From: Flammeovirga sp. EKP202
GTDB lineage: Bacteria; Bacteroidota; Bacteroidia; Cytophagales; Flammeovirgaceae
Reading direction: 5' to 3'
NCBI RefSeq assembly: GCF_014534745.1
Contig: NZ_JACVVP010000015.1
Coordinates: 1 to 64,000 of the forward strand
Length of the DNA stretch: 64,000 nt
The notes below the pieces were generated by a model. It ran no database searches, was not told where the DNA came from, and worked only from the letters and a program-made list of their open reading frames with translations. This document shows, one piece after another, positions 57,008 to 64,000 of this stretch (positions within the stretch are counted from its first letter, which is position 1; each line of letters starts with the position of its first letter). The position numbers and the translations under genes are program-made.

Positions 57008-58780
57008 TCACATATCTCTCAGCTGACCATCTTCTTTAATGATCACTTCCTCAAAACCTTTGATTTTGTTTTTACCAATTTCCACGTTTTTACAGTGGTT
57101 GAATTCAAAAATTGGACGATCAGGATGGATCGCTTCTAATTCATTATTTTTGATGATTTCGTTTCCTTTAATCAACAAACCATCCACATTATACGCCCAT
57201 ACAATTCGGCTATCAAAAGTGTTGATTTTGTTGTTGATAAAGCGGATATTTCTATCATAAATAGCTTTCTTATCCGTTGCTTTTCCTAATCTTGGAGTGA
57301 TATACAATACAGCATGTTCCATACCACTTGTCGCACAATTATAAAAAGTGTTGTTTTGAATCAATACATCTTCTACTTGTCCTGATTCAAACCAATGGAA
57401 TGATTCTCCTCTGAAGAAAACGGCCGACATACTCGATGAGAAGTAGTTCTCCTCAATCACAATTTTCTCAGGAGTTTTCAGTACAATATTTCTTGCTCTA
57501 TGATTTTGCATGGTACATCCTCTCATGGTAAACTCAGGATTCCATGTTTTATTTTCCATCAAATCACCCCTCTTTAATGCCGATGGAAGATCATTTTCAA
57601 ACGTCAACTGCGTATATTCCTCATTGAGTTCTTTATAAGAAGCAACCTTTAAAACTTTCGCTTGACGGTCTGGACTTGGTTGATGAATCCACCAAATTTC
57701 ATCTCCTTTTCCAGCAAACTGAAAACCATATTGTTGGTAGTGCTCCAACTTCACAATTACGCTTCTTTTATCTACTACTTTATCAATAGAAACATACGTT
57801 CCATGCACGTTGGTTGCATCATCCAACATATTTTCAAAACGGCAGTTCTCCACTAAAACTTTTCCTTTTACATTACAAAAGTGCGTTGCATCAGCAGTAG
57901 AAGAAATCAATCGGTCACTGTCTTTTCTTGTGTAAACACCACTATTTTTTAATGTTACATTTTCGCTTCTCTCCGCCAAAAAGCCCATTCCTAGAGCATG
58001 GTGTACAATCACATTATCAAAAGAAATATCTTTAGAAGAAATCATTTGAAAAGCAGGTGCATAACGGTTATCGCCATGCGGTCCTTTAAAATTGATCTTA
58101 TTATTTAATGTAGGAAATTTTCTCATTGGACCATGGAAACGGTACTTATTCCCCTCTAATCGTTCTACTTTTTCAGGTCGACCATTTAAATCTAATGCTC
58201 CGTGTGCCACTGCTTTTGTTTTCGGATCAAAAGTCAAGGTATTTCCTAAACTGGAATAAGTGAAATGCTTGATATTAGGGAATTGTAATTGTCCTCTTCT
58301 AAGTTGAAATGAATAGCCTTCTGTATCCATTACTACATCCATCCACTCTTCTTTTTCATTGACTGCTACTACCGTTCCTTGAATTGTAAAAGGTACTTTC
58401 CAGTCAATTTTGATGTTTTTGATGCTTACATTCTGACAGTTTTCAATCAAGAAAGGAAACATCTGACCATTAAAAATCAGCTCTGTATTCTTACCTTCAA
58501 TGGTTACTTTTTCAAAGTTTTCAAAAGGGAAAGCAATACGTTTGATTCCGTTTTTATGGTTGGTGATAGGACAGTATTTCTCGTAGGCGAAATCAGGTTG
58601 GAAATAATATTTTCCTTCCTCAAAAATCAATTTAATTTCCTTGTCATTTGCATTTTCTATCGCTTCACGCACCACGGAAGTCATATCCCTCTCCCCTTGA
58701 CGAGGAATAGGAATAATTTTCTCCGCATAAGATGGTACCACGAATACCAAAATTAGAAATTGAATTATGAATAGTTTCAT
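57008..58780 (-). CDS. GH110-family alpha-1,3-galactosidase-like enzyme
   Basis: 590 residues with signal peptide (to about residue 19). A right-handed beta-helix with HHALGMGFLAERSENVTL (260-277), STADATHFCNVKG (294-306) and the Asp pair in NMLDDATNVHGTYV (Asp320, Asp321) follows GH110, whose members remove terminal alpha-1,3-galactose with inversion. Carrageenan backbones contain alpha-1,3 links, and marine GH110 enzymes act on lambda-carrageenan-type galactobiose, so a role on desulfated carrageenan oligosaccharides is plausible. The start lies 8 bases after the stop of the GH2 gene, so both are one operon. Periplasmic location is inferred from the signal and lack of a tail. Confidence 0.78.
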   Translation of the reverse strand: MKLFIIQFLILVFVVPSYAEKIIPIPRQGERDMTSVVREAIENANDKEIKLIFEEGKYYFQPDFAYEKYCPITNHKNGIKRIAFPFENFEKVTIEGKNTELIFNGQMFPFLIENCQNVSIKNIKIDWKVPFTIQGTVVAVNEKEEWMDVVMDTEGYSFQLRRGQLQFPNIKHFTYSSLGNTLTFDPKTKAVAHGALDLNGRPEKVERLEGNKYRFHGPMRKFPTLNNKINFKGPHGDNRYAPAFQMISSKDISFDNVIVHHALGMGFLAERSENVTLKNSGVYTRKDSDRLISSTADATHFCNVKGKVLVENCRFENMLDDATNVHGTYVSIDKVVDKRSVIVKLEHYQQYGFQFAGKGDEIWWIHQPSPDRQAKVLKVASYKELNEEYTQLTFENDLPSALKRGDLMENKTWNPEFTMRGCTMQNHRARNIVLKTPEKIVIEENYFSSSMSAVFFRGESFHWFESGQVEDVLIQNNTFYNCATSGMEHAVLYITPRLGKATDKKAIYDRNIRFINNKINTFDSRIVWAYNVDGLLIKGNEIIKNNELEAIHPDRPIFEFNHCKNVEIGKNKIKGFEEVIIKEDGQLRDM

Positions 58781-58788
58781 GTCGTTTG

Positions 58789-61122
58789 TTAGTTTAGTTT
58801 ACGTTGAAGGCTTCCTTTTAATTGTTCCGATTTAGAAACTGCTTTGATGCTGATGTCTTTTTTCAAGCTATTGATTTTGATCAAAGCTGTTGCGATACCG
58901 GCATCTGTTGTGAGCGTTTCCGTATTCATTAATTGGATATCCCCTTCTAGTGATACATTAATTTCTTCTTGGTGATCGTGTACCAAAGTACCGTTTTCAT
59001 CCACCACTTTGATGTAGGCAAAGACCACATCTTGAGAAGCTAAAGGCACTGCTCTGTCTGCCAAAACAATCGATAAATGATGTGCTTTTTCAGGTGTTTT
59101 CACCCAATCTTCTCTTACTTTTTTTCCCTTGATATACCCTTCCGCTCTTAGCGTTCCTTTCTTAAATTCTTTCAAGGCAAATGTAAATGGAGGATGTGAA
59201 AGGTTTGTTGATTTTTGGTCTTGATCTGGCTTTTGCTCACCAATCAATTGATCATTAAGATACAGCTTTACTTCCTCACAATTAGAATACACTTTCAGGG
59301 ATAGAGGGGAGTTTTCATCCCAATAAGAAGCAATTTTCACCATGGCATCTTCTTTTTTAGAAGCGTCTTTTTGAGATTGATAAAAATAATAAGCGAATTT
59401 CTCAATCCTAAAAATATCCGCAATCCCAGAAAATTCAATGTCCTTATGGTAGCCTCTATTGTAATCAAACATCACCCAATACCCGTCTCCAAAAGCAGTC
59501 GTTTGTAAGTTGTCGTTTAATGCTTCTTGTACATTGTAAGCCTGTTGTAATAATCGTTTTTCACCGTAGGCTCTTGCTTGTCGGCTTGATGTTTCATATC
59601 GTGTTTGCTTGTCTAATTGATGTTGATTTAGACCTGCATTTTTTGAGTAATATTCCCAATCACCATACTCAGAAACAAAGTAAGGTCCCTTCCAATGCTC
59701 CTGATCGTCAGGATGTAAAATACGGTGTTGGCGTGCTTGGAAGAACACATCATACCCCTCGTTCATCCAACCTGCAGAGTATGATGCTCCAATTGGATAT
59801 TCTTCCTTTACAATCGCACTTAATTTCTTTCTAAACTCCAACGGCATTTTTGTCTCATTCAAAGAAACCTCCCAAAGCAATACATTCGCATGGTTTCTAT
59901 CTCTTCTAATTAAATCTCTTGCCGTCTGGAAAATCTGATTTCTAAAACCGTCCGTTGGTTTGTAATATTGCCATCCTAAAATGGCATCAATTGTCAATAA
60001 GCCCAATGAATCACAAGCATTCATAAATGCTGTAGAATGCGGGTAATGCGACAAACGAATGACATCAAAACCGGCTTCCTTGATTAATTTTGCATCACGA
60101 ATTTCTGCTTGTTCAGACAATGCATAACCCACATAAGGATACTCTTGATGCCTGTTTGTTCCTCTCAAATATCTTTTCTGTCCATTGATATACAATTCAG
60201 TCCCTACAAACTCCACTTTCTTGATACCAATTGTCGTTCGCTGTTGATCCACCACTTTACCATCTACGGTCACTTCCGTCATCAATTGGTATAAATGCGG
60301 TGAGTGTGTATCCCAAAGTTTTGGTTTCTTTACACTTAAATCTTGTGTGACTGTTTTTGTATTATTAGATGAAAGTTCAAAAGTTGAACCTTGGAATTTC
60401 ATCACTTTTTTATTTTTAAAGTAAAGCGTTTGCGTCACTTTTACTTCCTGTATTTTGGAAGTCGTATTCTTTACTTCTGTCTTAATTTTTAATGATGCCT
60501 TATTTGCGTTTACTTCAGGGTAATTGACAAAAATACCACCTCCAGCTACTTTCTCTTCCAACAATGGAAAAGTAATATGCACTGGATTTTTCTCAATCAA
60601 CCATACATTTCTATAAAGACCGCCATAGGTATTGAAGTCTAATATTTTTAAGGGTTTCGGCCCTGTAATCTCACTATCTGTATTATCCAACTTCACCACA
60701 ATCACATTTTCCTTTTGAGAAGAAACGTAATCCGTCATATCAATGACAAATGGTAAATAACCTCCAAAATGTTTCTTGACATATTGCCCGTTGACCCACA
60801 CTTCAGCAATGTTCATCGCTCCTTCAAACTCTACAAAAATTCTCTTCTTTGCAGGGTTCGACTGCACTTTAAATTTCTTTCTATACCATGAAATTCCCTG
60901 CCATTGATCATTCACTACCAAAGGCTCTAATCGTGTAGTGTGCGGTAAAGTTACTTCCTCCCACTGACTATCATCAAAATCTAATTTATGAAGTTTATCT
61001 ACGTTAAGAGGGGCTTCTTCTCTTACAAATTTCCAAGAACTATTAAAGTTCACTCTATCACTTCCAAGGGCTTGAAATGACAGTATAAGTAGTACAATAT
61101 TTAATCCTATCAGCTTCAACAT
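58789..61122 (-). CDS. GH2-family glycosidase, first gene of the GH2-GH110 operon
   Basis: 777 residues, signal peptide to about 20. Sugar-binding domain (about 25-180, EFEGAMNIAEVWVNG), Ig-like domain (to about 300), TIM barrel (about 305-600) with acid/base in VSLNETKMP (Glu423) and nucleophile in FVSEYGDWEYY (Glu485), and C-terminal Ig-like domains (about 610-777). The WxVSLNE form and RLSHYPHS (in place of RTSHNP) set it apart from classical beta-galactosidase and from the other GH2 of this locus, so it may act on a different galactose linkage or sulfation state. Confidence 0.85.
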   Translation of the reverse strand: MLKLIGLNIVLLILSFQALGSDRVNFNSSWKFVREEAPLNVDKLHKLDFDDSQWEEVTLPHTTRLEPLVVNDQWQGISWYRKKFKVQSNPAKKRIFVEFEGAMNIAEVWVNGQYVKKHFGGYLPFVIDMTDYVSSQKENVIVVKLDNTDSEITGPKPLKILDFNTYGGLYRNVWLIEKNPVHITFPLLEEKVAGGGIFVNYPEVNANKASLKIKTEVKNTTSKIQEVKVTQTLYFKNKKVMKFQGSTFELSSNNTKTVTQDLSVKKPKLWDTHSPHLYQLMTEVTVDGKVVDQQRTTIGIKKVEFVGTELYINGQKRYLRGTNRHQEYPYVGYALSEQAEIRDAKLIKEAGFDVIRLSHYPHSTAFMNACDSLGLLTIDAILGWQYYKPTDGFRNQIFQTARDLIRRDRNHANVLLWEVSLNETKMPLEFRKKLSAIVKEEYPIGASYSAGWMNEGYDVFFQARQHRILHPDDQEHWKGPYFVSEYGDWEYYSKNAGLNQHQLDKQTRYETSSRQARAYGEKRLLQQAYNVQEALNDNLQTTAFGDGYWVMFDYNRGYHKDIEFSGIADIFRIEKFAYYFYQSQKDASKKEDAMVKIASYWDENSPLSLKVYSNCEEVKLYLNDQLIGEQKPDQDQKSTNLSHPPFTFALKEFKKGTLRAEGYIKGKKVREDWVKTPEKAHHLSIVLADRAVPLASQDVVFAYIKVVDENGTLVHDHQEEINVSLEGDIQLMNTETLTTDAGIATALIKINSLKKDISIKAVSKSEQLKGSLQRKLN

Positions 61123-61512
61123 TTTTATCTCATTTCATTCAAAAATATTCGATGTCACTACCCAAATATCAATGAATAATAAAAATTTGATGTTGTTCTC
61201 CGTACATGATCAGTCCTTTTACGTACGACTTTTCTATCAGATACAAAATAACCTATCTGACAGTATTAAAAATAAGGTTTTTATATAGTTTTTGACCAAT
61301 ACCCCATTATGAGATAAAAAGCTGAATTGACTAAAACATACATATTAAAAACGCAAAACCACCCCTATTTTAGAGAAAAAAAAGACCTTGTCAATAGTAT
61401 TAAAAACCATGTTTCAAGTGTTAAACGAAAGTGTCACTTGCAACTGATTATTGTCTCCCAACTTCGAAATGAAAGGAAATAATACAAAATCTAATTTTAC
61501 GATTGAAATGCA
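61123..61512. promoter_or_regulatory. Divergent promoter region between GH2 operon and sulfatase
   Basis: 390 bases between divergent starts; must contain both promoters and is a good place for regulator sites. A+T-rich; no perfect TAnnTTTG box or strong palindrome was found. Confidence 0.4.
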
Positions 61513-62874
61513 ATGAATATGATCAAGCAACTTTTTTATATAGGACATTTCCTCCTATTTTTTCTATTAAATACTAGCACCTATGCCAAAGAACCGCCCA
61601 ATATCATTTTACTTTTTGTAGATGATTGGGGATGGATGGATGTTGGCTATCGCAATAATAAATATGTCACACCTAATATAAATCAACTGAAGGAAGAGAG
61701 CATGGAGTTTACGAGAACGTATGTTTCTACTCCCACTTGTAGTCCTAGTAGAGCGTCGATTTTGACAGGAAAAGAAGCCGTTCGCATGCAGATGGTGAGA
61801 CATATTGTACATTCTAATCCGGATGGATCGAATGATGATAAATTTAGTTTTTGGAAGAAAGACCCTGTACAACGTCCGTCCATTAATTACCTTCCTTTGG
61901 AAGAAGTGACTTACGCGGAAGCCTTAAAAGAATACGGTTATTATAATGCTTTCTTTGGAAAATGGCACCTTGGTCATACGCCTTATCATCCCATTCATCA
62001 AGGGTTTGATGAGCAAAACGGCACGACCAACTGGGGGCATCCTAAAAGCTATTACCCACCTTATTTTAAGTCAGGATTTGGTGAAATGAAAGAGGGGGAA
62101 TTCTTAACGGATAATTTGACTAATCAAACCACTTCTTTTATTAAAGATTACGATAAGGAACAACCTTTTATGATCTCGCTTTGGTACTATGGTGTGCACG
62201 GTCCACATGTAGGTAAAAAAGAGCACCTTGATTTATACAAAGGTTTACCTAAAAGGGAACAACAATATGGGGCAATGGTCACTGCGGTTGATGAATCGGT
62301 CGGGCAAATTAGAGAGGCTTTGAAATTGAAAGGTTTGGATGAAAATACGATCATTATTCTGACTTCTGATCAGGGTGGATTTTTCTCTCAGGCTCCATTA
62401 AGTGGTGGTAAAATTGGCGGTAATACGCTGGGTGAAGGTGGTGCTAGAGTACCAATGTTGATCCATACGCCTGATCCTTCTAACCACAAAAAAGAAATCG
62501 ACACTCCAGTTTCTACGATTGATATCTTCCCTACTTTAATGGAAATCGCATCTCAAAAGAAATATAAAAATACTGGCATTCAAGGGGTCAGTTTGTGGTC
62601 TACTATCAACGGGAAAAAGAAAATCAAGGATAGAAATCTCTACTTTATGAGAAGCTATGAGGATCAATATGCTTCTGTTATTCAAAACGATTGGAAGTTG
62701 GTCAAATACCATAGCGGGAAGAAAACTTTATTCAATATCGCTTTGGATCAATCGGAGAAAAATGATCTGTATACGGTAGAAACCAAAGTGGCAAAGGAGT
62801 TGGAAGATGCTTTATTGGATTGGGAAAATGAAGTGTATTCTACTTGGGAGAAGGTGGATCCTCCTATCAACTAA
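61513..62874 (+). CDS. S1-family formylglycine sulfatase
   Basis: 453 residues (an internal Met at residue 3 is an alternative start). Signal peptide to about residue 25, metal-binding LLFVDDWGW (Asp37, Asp38), formylglycine motif TCSPSRASILTGK (Cys76), GKWHLG (about 149), SDQGG. The motif is complete, so the enzyme should be active after maturation. It is divergent from the GH2-GH110 operon and followed by another sulfatase gene, suggesting stepwise desulfation of oligosaccharides. Confidence 0.92.
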   Translation: MNMIKQLFYIGHFLLFFLLNTSTYAKEPPNIILLFVDDWGWMDVGYRNNKYVTPNINQLKEESMEFTRTYVSTPTCSPSRASILTGKEAVRMQMVRHIVHSNPDGSNDDKFSFWKKDPVQRPSINYLPLEEVTYAEALKEYGYYNAFFGKWHLGHTPYHPIHQGFDEQNGTTNWGHPKSYYPPYFKSGFGEMKEGEFLTDNLTNQTTSFIKDYDKEQPFMISLWYYGVHGPHVGKKEHLDLYKGLPKREQQYGAMVTAVDESVGQIREALKLKGLDENTIIILTSDQGGFFSQAPLSGGKIGGNTLGEGGARVPMLIHTPDPSNHKKEIDTPVSTIDIFPTLMEIASQKKYKNTGIQGVSLWSTINGKKKIKDRNLYFMRSYEDQYASVIQNDWKLVKYHSGKKTLFNIALDQSEKNDLYTVETKVAKELEDALLDWENEVYSTWEKVDPPIN

Positions 62875-62902
62875 AACCCGAACAAATACAAGTGTTTTTG
62901 AT

Positions 62903-63050
62903 AGAAGTCAGAGACTTCTAAAGATCTTTTAAGCACAAGAGACGCTAGCGCTTAACTCTTGCGCTAGGGAGAAGTGGTGCATTGGCGCGAATGTTAAGCG
63001 TGAGCGTCATTCGTGCCCACGGATCACCAGAAATCTCCTGATTTCTAAAA
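62903..63050. repeat. Head-to-head pair of LR tails
   Basis: A reverse tail (CAGAGACTTCTAAAGATC...) and a forward tail (GCGAATGTTAAGCGTGAGCG ... GAAATCTCCTGATTTCT) face each other across about 12 bases. Confidence 0.6.
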
Positions 63051-63135
63051 AAACAGAAGCACTTAATGAATTAAAAACGACTACTTATAATTTTTACTAC
63101 GGTGCAAGAACCGAGAAATTAAATCATCAATAAAA

Positions 63136-64000
63136 ATGAAATACATTAATTATACTTTCATCTTGTTTTTCTTTTTGTTTTCACAATGTGCAATGAATAC
63201 AGCACAACAAGAGAAAAAACAAGTGAATATTCTATGGCTTTTTGGGGAAGATATTGACCCTTGGATGCCCGTGTACGGTGACTCAACTATCCAAACACCA
63301 AATATCGATTTCCTAGCTCAAAATGGTGTGACTTTCACCAATTGTTTTTCGATGTCACCCGTATGCTCCCCTGCCCGTTCGGGGATTTTTACAGGAGCGA
63401 TGCCAACGACTATTGGTACTCATAATCACCGTGCAGGACGAATGGTCAACAAACCTCTTCCGGACCATGTAAAAGTGCTTCCTGAGCTTTTCAAGGCAAA
63501 AGGTTATCATACTTTTAGTGAAGGAAAAGATGACTTCAACTGGTCGTATGACTGGAATGACTACTGGTCTGGAAGTTACACGGAGAAAAAGCATTTTGGA
63601 AAAACGGGTACGGGAAGCTGGAATGATAGAGAAGAAGGGCAACCTTTCTTTGGTGTAATTGAGCTTTATGGTGGTAAGAACAAAAATAAGCCGAAGCATT
63701 TGGTTGATCCTAAGGATGTAAAGGTGATGCCTTACTACCCAGACATTCCGTCTATCAGAAAACAAATTGCAGATCATTACAATCAGATTAAAGTGACGGA
63801 TAATGAAATTGGGGAATTGATAAAGCAATTAAAAAAGGATAGCTTATATGAAAACACCATCATTATTTTCTTCTCTGACAACGGTTATAACCTCCTACGC
63901 GACAAGCAATTTTTATATGATGCCGGACTTCATATGCCTATGATTATTTCATCTCCAGGAAACCCTGACCTATTAAAACAAAGTGGGGTAAGAGAGGATT
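63136..64000 (+). CDS. S1-family sulfatase, 3' end outside the window
   Basis: 288 complete codons are visible from ATG at 63136; the frame runs off the edge. A lipoprotein-like signal (FLFSQC, Cys18) is followed by LFGEDIDPWMP (metal-site region with a Glu-Asp pair), formylglycine motif VCSPARSGIFTGAMP (Cys77) and a second metal site FFSDNGY (about 248). The CSPAR form and GEDIDPW region differ from the two other sulfatases here and point to a different S1 subfamily. It probably follows the 61513 gene, but 261 bases with a repeat separate them. Confidence 0.88.
   Translation, partial: MKYINYTFILFFFLFSQCAMNTAQQEKKQVNILWLFGEDIDPWMPVYGDSTIQTPNIDFLAQNGVTFTNCFSMSPVCSPARSGIFTGAMPTTIGTHNHRAGRMVNKPLPDHVKVLPELFKAKGYHTFSEGKDDFNWSYDWNDYWSGSYTEKKHFGKTGTGSWNDREEGQPFFGVIELYGGKNKNKPKHLVDPKDVKVMPYYPDIPSIRKQIADHYNQIKVTDNEIGELIKQLKKDSLYENTIIIFFSDNGYNLLRDKQFLYDAGLHMPMIISSPGNPDLLKQSGVRED

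Noticed and set aside
63355-63828. 157-codon minus-strand frame
   Set aside because: Antisense to the partial sulfatase, whose motifs (CSPAR, SDNG) establish the plus strand as coding.

Overview
The window looks like part of the chromosome of a marine, red-alga-degrading Bacteroidota, most like the Flammeovirga-type Cytophagia. This is inferred from low G+C, a SusC/SusD pair, a hybrid two-component system, C-terminal type IX secretion tails, lipobox/Tat signals typical of the phylum, one perfect TAnnTTTG promoter element, and enzymes for sulfated galactans (agar, carrageenan).

Layout. 1-4.5 kb: 3' end of a secreted fibronectin-III repeat protein, then a Tat-exported lipoprotein that may act on glycans. 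4.6-7.8 kb: a tandem array of 14 tiny, almost identical lipopeptide genes (13 intact, one with a nonsense codon), each about 55 residues with a conserved body and a variable C-terminal tail. This is the most unusual content of the window. 8.3-10.6 kb: a DUF3500-type lipoprotein with a His-rich tail, bracketed by a 163-bp inverted repeat. 10.7-17.6 kb: a surface glycan-binding-protein/SusC/SusD operon. 19.7-23.4 kb: a large secreted beta-helix protein. 24.2-27.3 kb: a persulfide/CoA-disulfide reductase with rhodanese, and a split YeeE/YedE sulfur transporter. 28.3-30.9 kb: a TonB-dependent receptor with codon use of a highly expressed gene. 31.3-36.9 kb: a hybrid sensor/regulator broken by a one-base frameshift, and a GAF histidine kinase. 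37.5-64 kb: a dense red-algal galactan locus: GH86, two GH82-like beta-helices, GH16, GH110, two GH2, a GH42/GH167-like enzyme, two GH71/99-like paralogues and three S1 sulfatases (the last cut by the window edge).

How it may work together. Endo-enzymes at the surface (GH16, GH86, GH82-like; GH16 carries a T9SS tail) would cut agar/carrageenan chains. SusC/SusD and its glycan-binding partner would import oligosaccharides. Periplasmic sulfatases and exo-enzymes (GH2, GH110, GH42-like) would strip sulfate and galactose. The hybrid regulator would sense the oligosaccharides. Substrate assignments are inference from family membership.

The gaps are filled by two dispersed repeat families. One is a roughly 350-bp non-coding element (here 'LR') that repeatedly lies next to terminator hairpins. 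The other is a family of REP-like palindromes, some arranged as long inverted pairs around an inner hairpin. No rRNA, tRNA, CRISPR array or intact transposase was seen.
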